Source: JBEKYD01 sp049509915 (lineage in GTDB: Bacteria; Acidobacteriota; Terriglobia; Bryobacterales; Bryobacteraceae). From it: a stretch of 16,040 nucleotides of DNA. This document shows, piece by piece, positions 6,702 through 14,616 of the stretch. The stretch's first letter is position 1; every line of letters starts with the position of its first letter. The stretch lies in contig JBEKZL010000196.1 in NCBI GenBank assembly GCA_049509915.1, positions 1-16,040 of the forward strand, written 5' to 3'. The position numbers were made by a program, and so were the translations under genes. The notes beneath the pieces are model-generated. The model saw only the letters and a program-made list of their open reading frames with translations, had not been told where the DNA came from and ran no database searches.

Positions 6702-8428
6702 CGGCGGGCTCCGGCGGGCGCCACGGGAAGGCGGAGAATGAACTCGGCGCCTTTCATGGGCTCGCTCTTTACGTGAATGCTGCCGCCGTGAGCCTCGACG
6801 ATTCTCTCGACCAGACTGAGGCCGAGGCCGGTACCCTGGATCTGGCTCGAGAAAGCGCGCCGGCCGCGGAAAAACGGCTCGAAGATGCGTGCCTGCTCGT
6901 CCTTGGGAACCCCCGGGCCGCGGTCGGCAACGCGGATCTCCACCACCTGGCCCTTACGCCAGGCGTTTCGGGCGGCGGATACGCCGATCCACGGCTCTTC
7001 GCGGGCGCCGTACTTAGCGGCGTTGCCGATCAGGTTTTCGAGCACCTGCTTGAGGGCCAGCGGATCGCCTAACACGGTGGGCAGCCCCGGTTCGATGCTG
7101 GTTTCGATGCTGCACTGCGCAACCGCGGCGACGGCCTTGGAGGCCTCGACCGCGTCGAGGATCACACCCTCGACCGAGAGCGGCTCGCGTTCCTGAATCG
7201 CGCGGCCGGCCTCGGCGCCGGCGAACTGCAGAATCTGTTCCACCAGTTCCTTCAAACGGCCGCTTTTTTGCTGAATCAACTGGCCGTAGCGCTCCACCTG
7301 GGCGGGGTTCTGGGCCACTTTCCCGCGCAAATTGTAAGCCGCCGTATGGATAGCGGTGAGCGGCGTGCGCAGCTCGTGGGAAACGCCGGCCACGAAGTCC
7401 ATCTGCAGTTCGGCCAAACGCTGCGCCCGGTGCGTGTAGTTGGCCAGGGCGGCCACGGTGAGGAGCAACAGCAAGAGGATGCCGGCCGTGACCGCCAGAT
7501 TGCGGCGCCGGATGCTCTCCACCACGGCTTCCAGCGACCCGGCGCGATGGCGCACATACATTTGCCAGCGTCCGATCCAAGGCATGGGCGGTCCAGGGCC
7601 ACCGCCTCCCATGCGCGCGGCCTGGGGATCGAAAAGGCGCACCGAGGCATCCGCGGTGTGGACAAAATCCTTTCCTATATTCGCGTCGGATCGATAGATT
7701 ACGGCTGGCGGAGTCGAGCGGGTGAGCACCTCCACCTGGTAATCCAGTTCGCCGCCGGACTCGAGGTGGCGCTGCACCATTTCGGGCAGAACTTGCGCGG
7801 CAATGGTGGATAAGTCGAGATCGAAGATCATCCAGGCGCCCTCGGGACTCGGGAAAGAACCGTGAAACCCGGTGCCTTGGCGCGGACGAAAGAGGGGAAT
7901 CTCGAAGGCGGTTCCTTCCCCCTCCGGACGGGGGCCCTGGTCGCTCCCGGCGGCGCTGCGGTTCCGCCGCGGATCGTGGGAAATCATGGCCAGGACCAGA
8001 TCGCGGATGGCAGCCCACTGCGGCGGCCAATCGATGGTGGAGAAGGAGCCGGTGGCGGGGTCGAAAGCCCGCAACGCGACCCCTTCGCCGAGCGGTTCGG
8101 CAAAGGCGATACGGCGGAACAGGGCGCCATTGCGGGCCGTAGTTCTCCAGGGCACAAAACGGGCGGCAAAATCCCGCTCGATAGCCGGCGCGCTCGACCG
8201 GTCGGCCGGGATCACCGCCCGGCAAGCGGCGGCGACCTCGGCGTTGAAGCTCTGACTTAGACGGTTCAGGTTGGTCTGCAGACCGTTCCTCAGGTCTTTG
8301 CGAGTGGCCACGCTCAAATCGCCGATCGATCGATATTGGAGCGCGCCCAAAATGGCGCAGAGCACAAACAGCGCGCACACGAACAGCCATGAGAGTGCGG
8401 TTTGCCGCCTGTTCCTGGTCCACGCCAT
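6698..8428 (-). CDS. Membrane sensor histidine kinase with large periplasmic domain
   Basis: A 576-residue two-component kinase. TM1 (~13-31) and TM2 (~311-330) enclose a ~280-residue periplasmic sensor that I do not recognise; it includes a Gly/Pro-rich stretch at 273-282. HisKA follows TM2 almost directly, with H-box FVAGVSHELRTPL and phospho-acceptor H351, so there is no standard HAMP linker. The HATPase domain shows the N-box (NLIGNAAKYG, 465-474), G1 (DRGPG, 502-506), F-box (FEPFFRG, 516-522) and G2 (GTGLGLSL, 532-539). All catalytic motifs are intact. The start is unambiguous: an in-frame TAA lies upstream with no other start codon before this ATG. The gene overlaps the response regulator by 4 bases and begins 91 bases after the glycosyltransferase stop. 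Confidence 0.94.
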   Translation of the reverse strand: MAWTRNRRQTALSWLFVCALFVLCAILGALQYRSIGDLSVATRKDLRNGLQTNLNRLSQSFNAEVAAACRAVIPADRSSAPAIERDFAARFVPWRTTARNGALFRRIAFAEPLGEGVALRAFDPATGSFSTIDWPPQWAAIRDLVLAMISHDPRRNRSAAGSDQGPRPEGEGTAFEIPLFRPRQGTGFHGSFPSPEGAWMIFDLDLSTIAAQVLPEMVQRHLESGGELDYQVEVLTRSTPPAVIYRSDANIGKDFVHTADASVRLFDPQAARMGGGGPGPPMPWIGRWQMYVRHRAGSLEAVVESIRRRNLAVTAGILLLLLLTVAALANYTHRAQRLAELQMDFVAGVSHELRTPLTAIHTAAYNLRGKVAQNPAQVERYGQLIQQKSGRLKELVEQILQFAGAEAGRAIQEREPLSVEGVILDAVEASKAVAAVAQCSIETSIEPGLPTVLGDPLALKQVLENLIGNAAKYGAREEPWIGVSAARNAWRKGQVVEIRVADRGPGVPKDEQARIFEPFFRGRRAFSSQIQGTGLGLSLVERIVEAHGGSIHVKSEPMKGAEFILRLPVAPAGARR

Positions 8429-8519
8429 GATCGCCGGTGCCGTCTCTTTATCGGCGGCCCCACTCCTTTACGTTACGCCAGCACGCGGCCGAGTTGGCGG
8501 TCGGCGCGGTAAAGAAAGG

Positions 8520-10121
8520 TTAATTCCGGGCTTCCAGCCTCGCGGGCGCGCCAAGCCGCCGGCTTAGGGCCGATCGCCCATCGCTGCCGCGATCGAACTC
8601 GATCACGTCCACGTCTCCGAACGGACCGAGGCGCTCGATGCGCCAGCCGCGCAATTCGGGCTGGATACGGAACCAGGCGGTCCAGAATTGGACGGTGTGG
8701 GCTCCGTAAAGGAAGAACCGGTCCGAGTTGGCGAGCGTACTGGAGGTGAGCCGGGTAGCGTATGATTCCGCTTCGGAAGAATCCTCGTAGGGGAAAGGAT
8801 AGGTAGTGCCGCGGACGGGATAGAAGAGCAGGTGCGAATAGAGGAAGCTCCCGAGCGGATAGCCGGGGCGCCAGACGGGAGGGAGGGCCTCGATAAAAGG
8901 ACTCGGGCAGAGTACGGGCGTCTCGGGACGCTCGATTCGGCTGTTGAGGATCTGGGCGGCCGTGCGCCAGCCGGACTTGTGGTGGGCCGGCCAGAGTTGG
9001 GTCCAATGTCCGGGCAACAGCAGGACGACAGTCCCCAGGGCGAGAGCGCAGGTATTCCAGAACCGGGGAGGGACAAAAATCGCGGCTGCCTGGGTAGCCA
9101 TCAGTGCAACGCCTGGCAGCGCCAGCGAGAGATAGCGTTCCAGAAAGACGCTGTTCCCCATCGCGTGGGAATAAGCGAACAGGCACAAGGGCTGGCACAA
9201 CCACCATCCGGCAATCAGCAGCAGCGAACTGGCGGGCGGAACGCTCCGTACTTTGGGCCAATCGCACCAGCGCGCCGCCAGTGCGGCGCCCGCAATAAAC
9301 GCCAGGATAAAGGCGGGTTTGAGAGCTTCGGAAAGATCCGAGGCTTGGGGAAGGGCGGCGACCACGTGGCGCCCGGCCTGCCGCTGTAAGGCCAGCGCCT
9401 GGGCCAGCACGGGAATCAGGCTCCCGGCTACCGCGGTAGCTACGAAGCCGGCTTGAAGGGCGAACCGGGGCGCCACCTGCCCCCGCCAAAGACGAAACGC
9501 GGCATAGAGAAAAAACAAAAGATACGCCGGCCAGAAGATCAAATGGACGCGCCAGAGCAGGGCGGCGGCGGCGGCGAAGGCGAGTGCATGTTTCCAGCGG
9601 CCGCGGTCGAGCCAGCGAATCAGGCACCAGATGCCGGCCGCCGCTACCAGAGTGCCGAGGGCGTAAGGCCGCGCATCCGCAGCCTGATAGCTGAAATCGT
9701 GGAGCGCCAGGCAGGCGAAGACCGCGAACCAGGCCGCCTGACGGTGGATGAGGCGCGCCGCGATACGGGCGATAAAGCCTAGCGCGGCGAGCATTGCCAG
9801 CACGGAAGGAACGCGGTAAACCAGCTCCGAGGAGCCGAACCAATGCCCAAAAACAGCTGGCAGGGCGTAGTAGAGAGATGCCGGCACTTGCGGGGCCACG
9901 CTCAGGGTCGGGTCCGCCGCGCCGTGCCTCACCACGAACGCGGTGGCCATTTCGTCCACCCAGAAACTCGATCCGAGAGGCATCAGCCACAGGCGAACGA
10001 TCGCTACCGCCGCCAGGGCGAGCAACAGGCGCGTGGCGGCGATACCGCGCCACCAGGGGGTGCGGGTATGGGCTTCATGGGCGCTAACAATAGGTTCCGG
10101 CCAGACCGAAGTGCTTTGCAT
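8520..10121 (-). CDS. Polytopic membrane glycosyltransferase, GT39/ArnT-like (GT-C fold)
   Basis: A 533-residue integral membrane protein with about 11-12 hydrophobic helices from residue 31 to ~370 and a soluble, probably periplasmic C-terminal region (~375-533). The first loop carries FWVDE (53-57), the acidic motif typical of dolichyl/polyprenyl-phosphate-sugar glycosyltransferases of the GT39 group. ADARPYAL (148-155) corresponds to their conserved E/D-A-R-x-Y motif, and ERYLSLALPG (328-337) to the RY-x-x-P element near the late helices. Such enzymes transfer a sugar from a lipid-phosphate donor to lipid A, a glycan or a protein outside the inner membrane; acceptor and sugar are unknown. 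The start is the least certain part: no good Shine-Dalgarno precedes the ATG, and the first ~20 residues are hydrophilic. The Spy-like gene ends 42 bases upstream on the same strand, suggesting co-transcription. Confidence 0.82.
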   Translation of the reverse strand: MQSTSVWPEPIVSAHEAHTRTPWWRGIAATRLLLALAAVAIVRLWLMPLGSSFWVDEMATAFVVRHGAADPTLSVAPQVPASLYYALPAVFGHWFGSSELVYRVPSVLAMLAALGFIARIAARLIHRQAAWFAVFACLALHDFSYQAADARPYALGTLVAAAGIWCLIRWLDRGRWKHALAFAAAAALLWRVHLIFWPAYLLFFLYAAFRLWRGQVAPRFALQAGFVATAVAGSLIPVLAQALALQRQAGRHVVAALPQASDLSEALKPAFILAFIAGAALAARWCDWPKVRSVPPASSLLLIAGWWLCQPLCLFAYSHAMGNSVFLERYLSLALPGVALMATQAAAIFVPPRFWNTCALALGTVVLLLPGHWTQLWPAHHKSGWRTAAQILNSRIERPETPVLCPSPFIEALPPVWRPGYPLGSFLYSHLLFYPVRGTTYPFPYEDSSEAESYATRLTSSTLANSDRFFLYGAHTVQFWTAWFRIQPELRGWRIERLGPFGDVDVIEFDRGSDGRSALSRRLGAPARLEARN

Positions 10122-10163
10122 GGTCTAATTAATAATTCTAGCCGCGCTCGAAGGAGTTCCGCC

Positions 10164-10673
10164 CTACGGACGATTCTGCCGGTCCTCGCGCGGCGGCGGT
10201 CCGCCGGGTCCGCCGCCGAAGCCCGTGCGCGCGGCCGAGTCGTACTTCCTCTTCTGGTCGTCGCTGAGAGTGGCATATAATTCGGCGTCGGCTTTGCTCT
10301 CGATCGCCAGCAATTGGCCGCTGAGAGAACCGGCTTTGGCGGCGAGCGCTTCGATCCGCTCGGTATCGTTACTCTCGATGGCCTCGGTCAGCGCCCGCCG
10401 GTTGGCGCCCATCTCGGTGCGGACGGGGGCGGCGGCGATTTGGGCTTTCCGGTAGATCGCGGTGGCATTGGTCCTCTGCGTGTCGCTCAGGTTGAGGCGC
10501 GACAGCAACGAATCGACGCGCATCCGGGTCGGTTCGTCGCCGGGCGGTGGTCCAGGCATGCCTTGCGATTTCATGTCCTGGTCCGCAATGGGGCCCGCAA
10601 CACCGATGCCCTGTGCCAAAGCAGCCGATGCGAACGTTCCAGCGGCGATCCAGACTGCGGCGATTCGTTTCAT
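10164..10673 (-). CDS. Spy/CpxP-like periplasmic protein (LTXXQ-type)
   Basis: A 169-residue secreted protein. I chose the ATG at 10673 because it starts a clean signal peptide (MKRIAAVWIAAGTFASAALA|Q) and is preceded by AAGGAG (10687-10692) 13 bases upstream; the frame runs on further upstream but without protein-like sequence. The mature part is a helical repeat unit with LNLSDTQRTNATAIYRKA (60-77) and LYATLSDDQKRKYDS (132-146), the two LTxxQ-like motifs of the Spy/CpxP family. Members are periplasmic chaperones or sensors of envelope and metal stress. The ends are rich in Gly and Pro (GMPGPPPGD at 38-46; GGGPGGPPP at 153-161). It heads the minus-strand set that leads through a glycosyltransferase to a kinase/regulator pair, recalling CpxP beside CpxAR. 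The family call is fairly firm; chaperone function is inference. Confidence 0.78.
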   Translation of the reverse strand: MKRIAAVWIAAGTFASAALAQGIGVAGPIADQDMKSQGMPGPPPGDEPTRMRVDSLLSRLNLSDTQRTNATAIYRKAQIAAAPVRTEMGANRRALTEAIESNDTERIEALAAKAGSLSGQLLAIESKADAELYATLSDDQKRKYDSAARTGFGGGPGGPPPREDRQNRP

Positions 10674-10927
10674 GATGACAGGTGTTCTCCTTCTTACACT
10701 TGAAATAACGGCTCGCGAGACCGGCTGGTTGACGTTGTCTGTGTTAAGGTTTATCAAAACTGCGCCGCGCCTTTCCGTACGCCGGCTTACAGAATCTAGC
10801 TGCCTCGCCGGCAACCGTACGGAGCGCCACTGCATTCATCATAACGTGGGGATTTGTTCGCCCGGCCCGGGACGGTGGGCGACGTAGAATTTGGGAGACG
10901 ACACGAAAATCCAGGCAGGCTCCCAGC
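10674..10927 (-). promoter_or_regulatory. Upstream region of the Spy-like gene
   Basis: This is the non-coding part of the 312-base gap between the Spy-like gene and the large receptor gene; the remainder of the gap holds the receptor terminator. It must contain the promoter of the Spy-like gene, but I could not pick a convincing -35/-10 pair. It holds an imperfect inverted repeat (10775-10822) and a smaller one, TCGCCC (10858-10863) with GGGCGA (10877-10882). Confidence 0.4.
10775..10822. repeat. Imperfect inverted repeat upstream of the Spy-like gene
   Basis: CCGTACGCCGGC (10775-10786) is followed by a 20-base loop and then GCCGGC (10807-10812), AACC, and GTACGG (10817-10822). The arms can form 12 base pairs with a 4-base bulge on one side. 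It lies about 100 bases before the Spy-like start codon. It may be an operator for a dimeric regulator or a hairpin in the 5' leader. No T tract is present on either side, so it is not an ordinary terminator. Confidence 0.45.
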
Positions 10928-10963
10928 AAAAAAAACTGGGGCCGGACGGGAATCCGGCCCCAG
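10928..10963 (-). terminator. Intrinsic (rho-independent) terminator of the large receptor gene
   Basis: On the minus strand, CTGGGGCCGGA and TCCGGCCCCAG form a perfect 11-bp GC-rich stem with a 6-base loop (10947-10952), followed directly by eight T residues (10935-10928). It starts 22 bases after the stop codon of the receptor gene. On the plus strand the stem is not followed by T residues, so it acts for minus-strand transcripts only. It separates the receptor from the Spy-like gene cluster. Confidence 0.93.
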
Positions 10964-10985
10964 CGGGAGGTGAAGATACAAGCTT

Positions 10986-13900
10986 CTAGAAGAAGTATTT
11001 AAGCGCGAACTGAATCTGGCGCATGTTGGTCAGTGTCCCGGTAATGTAACCGAAATTGGACGGAGCCGCATTTCCCGGTTGGCCGTTTCCAGCCGAGCTG
11101 CCGTTCCAGGTCAGGTTGGGACCGCCCAGTTCCACATGGTTGGGAGCGTTGAACATCTCCATGCGGAACTCAAGAGTGTGCCCTTCCCTGATCGGGAAAT
11201 GCTTGATAATCGATACATCTTCGTTCCCCTGCCACGGTCCTCTAAAGTCGTTGCGCGAGCAGTTTCCAAACGTGGCGGCGGCGGGGTTGATGAAAGCCGC
11301 CGGGTTAAACCAGCCGTCCTGGGATTGATGGGCCGCATACGGGTCGGCGCCAATAACGCAGTTGAGCCGGTTGGCTTCCGTGATGAAATTGGTTTGACCG
11401 GAATCCCATGCACCGGTATTCTGCACGGCTCCGCTTTGCATCGTGGTGATGGTGCTGAATTGCCAGTTGCCCACTACCTGGTTTACGACGCCGCCGTGGT
11501 TGAGAAAATGCTGGCCCTTGCCGAAGGGCAGCGTATACAGGATGGAGGTGACGAAGCGCTGCGGAATGTTGTAGTCCGACGGGCCGTATTCGCAAGTATT
11601 GGGGCAGAGCGAGTTCTCAGGCGAGAAGTCGTTTGAGGTGCCGCGGATGTTGCTGGTGTCGTCCAGGGATCTGGACCACGTGTAGGCAAACAGGGTCGTC
11701 AGGTTCATCCCGAAGCGCTGGGTCAACTTGGCGCTGAGGCCGTTGTAATTCCCGTTGCTATCGGCATTCACCCACTGGATTCCCGAAGCTCCCCATTCCG
11801 GATAGGGCAAGCGAAGAACCGACGATAAGCCTGCGTTGAGAATCCCCTGGTTCTGATTGATCAGGTGGTCCAGGTCGTGGCTTGCCGAGCCGGTGTAATC
11901 CAGTTCCACGGTGGTGTTCTTGCCGAGCGTGCGCTGCACGTTGGCGATCCACTGGTGGCTGTAGCTGGTGGGCAGGTGGGAGTTCGCGCCCCAAACGAGG
12001 CCGATGGGAATTTGCGCCGGAAGCTGCGCCGCATTAATGAAATTCGTGTATGTCCAGGTGGGAACTCCATAGGTGGTTTGCGTCGTTTGCCCAGTTCGGC
12101 CTCCCATGCCGCGTTCGAGATCGAAAATGGAGTTCTTGCTTTCCTGCGAGTAGAAAATGCCGTAACCGAGGCGGATCGACCATTTTTCCGAAGGGCTCCA
12201 GGCGATCCCGATGCGTGGCGCCAAGTTCTTATAGTCGGTATTGATCAGCCGCGCGTTCGGGGTGTCCGACCTTTCGGTTTGCAGCGGAGGAAGGAAGGAG
12301 GGAAGCGTTCCAATACCGGGAGTTTGCCAATAGGGCAAGTATTGAAACTCCAGGCCGTCGTAAAAACTCCCGCTTCCGGTGCGAACGTAAACGGGATGCT
12401 TAGTAATATCCGGCACGTCCGCCTGATTGGGAAGCGACTGGTTGAGTTCGACGTTGGGTTCGCGACCGGATGTGTCGAGCAGGGGCTGCTCCACTTCCCA
12501 GCGGAAACCCAGACTGAGGGTCAGGTGCGGCTTCACCCTCCAGGTGTCGTCGATGTAAGTCGCCCATTCGTTGCTGGTAAATTTATCCGAAGCCAGCGCG
12601 ACAGCAATAATGCCGTCATAGGAATCGCCCAACATGAAGTCCGCGCCGGTATAGCCGCCGCCCTGTGCGCCGGTCCCGGGCGTCATAGAGTTGGTGAACT
12701 GGCTATCGAAGTAGAATTGGCCGCGCGGGAATTCATTTCCGATCTGCGGAAACTCGTTGTACCGGTACTCTCCACCGAAGCGGAGCGAGTGCTTTCCGAT
12801 GACCCAGGAGAAGTTGTCCACGCCCTCGAAATACTTGTCGTTGATTTGAAACGGGCTGCTGGTCGGGTTGCCCCAGCTAGTCAGGTTGTTGGCGGCCATG
12901 TCGACGTTGGGTATGCCAAAGGAATTCGGATCCGAGACGGTTACCGGCATGTTCAGTTCGGCATCCACATTCTCTTTGCCGGCCAACTGCTGGGTGATAT
13001 TGTTGAACAGCGAGTTGTAGCCGAACCGCGCCTCGTTTACCTTGGTCGCGGAAAAGGTTCGAACATTGGATAGTTCCCACTGGCTGGCCCGGGTTATTAG
13101 CTGTTCGCCGTCGTCCAGACCCATGGTGGGAGCTGTGGAAATGGTGGTTTCGTAGTTCCAACTGTAGCGGCCGAACCACTGCGATTTCGAGCTCTCGTTC
13201 AAATCGATGCGCGCGGTGAAATCCTGCTTGTTGACCGGAATTGACGTGGTGTATTCCAAATTGTTGAGAGGCACAGCCGACCCGCCCTGATTGGCCTGAT
13301 TCGGCAGTGGTTCCCATTTCTGTTCCAGGAGGATGGAATCCGCGCTGAGGCGGCTGGTGGGAATCTGGTTGCCGGGGAAGGGAGAAGCGAGCACGTTGGG
13401 GTAGCTCCCCGTGCGCGAGTTCGGGTCCGCCAGAGCCGTGGAGACCGCGGAAAAATCGCCGCTTCGCATCGCCGGTGTCAGCACGGTGGCCGACCCCACG
13501 TTGGTTGTGCGGGAGACGAATTCTTCAAAGTTCGTCATGAAGAACAGCCGGTTCTTGCCGTTGTACAGCTTGGGAATCCGAACCGGCCCTCCCAGCGTGT
13601 AGCCATATTGATTCTGGCGGTAGGGCTTCCTCCCTGGCTCGGTGCCAGCAGGGTCGTGCGAGGCGGATAGGAAATCGTAAGCCCTGGCGTCGAGAATGTC
13701 GTTGCGCAGGAACTCCCAGGCAGCCCCGTGGTATTGATTGGTGCCCGGTTTGGTGGAGACGTTGAGCTGTGCGGCTTCGCGGCCGAACTCGGCGGGGTAA
13801 ACCCCGGATTGGACCTTGAACTCCTGGAGAGCGTCGACCGACGGCTGCAGGATGTAAGAGTTGAAGTCGAGGTCGGTGTTGTTGATGCCGTCCAGAGTGT

Positions 13901-14573
13901 AGTTTTCCCACGTCGATCGCGATCCCGACATGGCCATAGTGAGAGAACCACGCGAACCGCCCTCGCGGCCGCTGGTTTGCGCGGCGGCGGTAAATCCGTA
14001 AGTCACGTTGGGACTCAACGCGACCAGTTGCCAGAAGTTGCGGCCGTTCAAGGGCAGATCTTCAATCCGCTGTTCCTCGATGACGGTGCCTACCGTGGCG
14101 TTTTCGGTCGCCAGCATCGCAGCGTTAGCGGCGACTTCGACCGTTTGCGTGGACTGTCCAACGGCGAGCGTAAAATCGACCCGCGGCGCCGCCTGAACCT
14201 CGAGCACGATGCCCGCTTTCACGATGGTGTCGAAACCCGCCGACACGACCTTCACATCGTAGGTTCCAGGCACGAGATCGGGGAAACTGTAAAGTCCCGC
14301 GGCATTGGTGGTGGCCACGCGCGATGCAGCGGTCGCCGAGTTGGTGACCGTAACCGTCGCGTTTGGAATCAACGCGCCGCTCGGATCCCGGACTTCACCG
14401 CCGATTTCACCAAAAGTTTGGGCGCCGTTCGCATAGAGGATCCCTCTACCAGGAGGAAGCGATATAAGGCGACAAGAGCCTGGCCCGGTGTCACCCGTGG
14501 CGAACAGCAGCGGCAACGCGCTGAATTCGCATGCGACAACCTCGCAATAATTTATACTAAAGGCCCCAAACAA
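10986..14573 (-). CDS. Large Oar-like TonB-dependent receptor (5' end uncertain)
   Basis: A frame of 1195 codons. The carboxypeptidase-regulatory-like domain is at about 54-137 (FGEIGGEVRDPSGALIPNAT...GTYDVKVVSAGF), the plug at about 152-285 (IEDLPLNGRNFWQL, then YTLDGINNTD, then AEFGREAAQLNVSTKPGTN), followed by a ~900-residue barrel ending in the expected aromatic tail (IQFALKYFF). This is the Oar-like family greatly expanded in acidobacteria; it probably imports oligosaccharides or other large ligands, but specificity cannot be read. The 5' end is odd: the frame opens after a TAG with only TTG codons available (14573 and 14516), there is no ATG or GTG before the first domain, and the first ~50 codons do not look like a signal peptide. 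The well-placed ATG at 14532 is in another frame that stops after 13 codons. A frameshift in the signal-peptide region is therefore possible. It ends at a strong terminator. Confidence 0.85.
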   Translation of the reverse strand: MFGAFSINYCEVVACEFSALPLLFATGDTGPGSCRLISLPPGRGILYANGAQTFGEIGGEVRDPSGALIPNATVTVTNSATAASRVATTNAAGLYSFPDLVPGTYDVKVVSAGFDTIVKAGIVLEVQAAPRVDFTLAVGQSTQTVEVAANAAMLATENATVGTVIEEQRIEDLPLNGRNFWQLVALSPNVTYGFTAAAQTSGREGGSRGSLTMAMSGSRSTWENYTLDGINNTDLDFNSYILQPSVDALQEFKVQSGVYPAEFGREAAQLNVSTKPGTNQYHGAAWEFLRNDILDARAYDFLSASHDPAGTEPGRKPYRQNQYGYTLGGPVRIPKLYNGKNRLFFMTNFEEFVSRTTNVGSATVLTPAMRSGDFSAVSTALADPNSRTGSYPNVLASPFPGNQIPTSRLSADSILLEQKWEPLPNQANQGGSAVPLNNLEYTTSIPVNKQDFTARIDLNESSKSQWFGRYSWNYETTISTAPTMGLDDGEQLITRASQWELSNVRTFSATKVNEARFGYNSLFNNITQQLAGKENVDAELNMPVTVSDPNSFGIPNVDMAANNLTSWGNPTSSPFQINDKYFEGVDNFSWVIGKHSLRFGGEYRYNEFPQIGNEFPRGQFYFDSQFTNSMTPGTGAQGGGYTGADFMLGDSYDGIIAVALASDKFTSNEWATYIDDTWRVKPHLTLSLGFRWEVEQPLLDTSGREPNVELNQSLPNQADVPDITKHPVYVRTGSGSFYDGLEFQYLPYWQTPGIGTLPSFLPPLQTERSDTPNARLINTDYKNLAPRIGIAWSPSEKWSIRLGYGIFYSQESKNSIFDLERGMGGRTGQTTQTTYGVPTWTYTNFINAAQLPAQIPIGLVWGANSHLPTSYSHQWIANVQRTLGKNTTVELDYTGSASHDLDHLINQNQGILNAGLSSVLRLPYPEWGASGIQWVNADSNGNYNGLSAKLTQRFGMNLTTLFAYTWSRSLDDTSNIRGTSNDFSPENSLCPNTCEYGPSDYNIPQRFVTSILYTLPFGKGQHFLNHGGVVNQVVGNWQFSTITTMQSGAVQNTGAWDSGQTNFITEANRLNCVIGADPYAAHQSQDGWFNPAAFINPAAATFGNCSRNDFRGPWQGNEDVSIIKHFPIREGHTLEFRMEMFNAPNHVELGGPNLTWNGSSAGNGQPGNAAPSNFGYITGTLTNMRQIQFALKYFF
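14491..14532 (-). other. Short 13-codon ORF (MRIQRVAAAVRHG) at the start of the receptor transcript
   Basis: GAGG (14540-14543) lies 7 bases before this ATG, an ideal Shine-Dalgarno spacing, and a good promoter lies just upstream. The frame codes MRIQRVAAAVRHG and then stops at TGA. The start resembles the n-region of a signal peptide. Either this is the true start of the receptor gene broken by an indel, or it is a short leader peptide. It is out of frame with the receptor. Confidence 0.4.
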
Positions 14574-14587
14574 CGTATACTAGCCGT

Positions 14588-14616
14588 AGAATATGTGAAT
14601 TCGTGTTCGGAGTCAA
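14588..14616 (-). promoter_or_regulatory. Sigma-70-like promoter of the large receptor gene
   Basis: On the minus strand TTGACT (14616-14611) and TATTCT (14593-14588) are separated by exactly 17 bases, close to the TTGACA-17-TATAAT consensus. Transcription would start near 14581. That leaves only about 8 bases before the TTG at 14573 but about 49 bases before the ATG with a Shine-Dalgarno at 14532. It lies in the 178-base divergent gap shared with the oxidoreductase gene. Confidence 0.65.

Noticed and set aside
7014..8423. 469-codon minus-strand open frame inside the histidine kinase gene
   Set aside because: Shadow frame with Arg-rich, low-complexity product; the kinase frame carries every H, N, G1, F and G2 motif.
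8473..10053. 526-codon minus-strand open frame overlapping the glycosyltransferase
   Set aside because: It is an alternate frame of the same GC-rich DNA. Its product is Arg/Pro/Gly-rich without domains, whereas the other frame has regular membrane helices and GT39 motifs.
10674..10835. Upstream extension of the Spy-like frame (54 extra codons)
   Set aside because: The extension is Arg-rich and would put the signal peptide in the middle of the protein; the internal ATG at 10673 with AAGGAG upstream gives a proper secreted protein.
11865..13073. 402-codon plus-strand frame antisense to the large receptor
   Set aside because: No recognisable domain, no ribosome-binding site, and it lies entirely within a clearly coding gene on the other strand.
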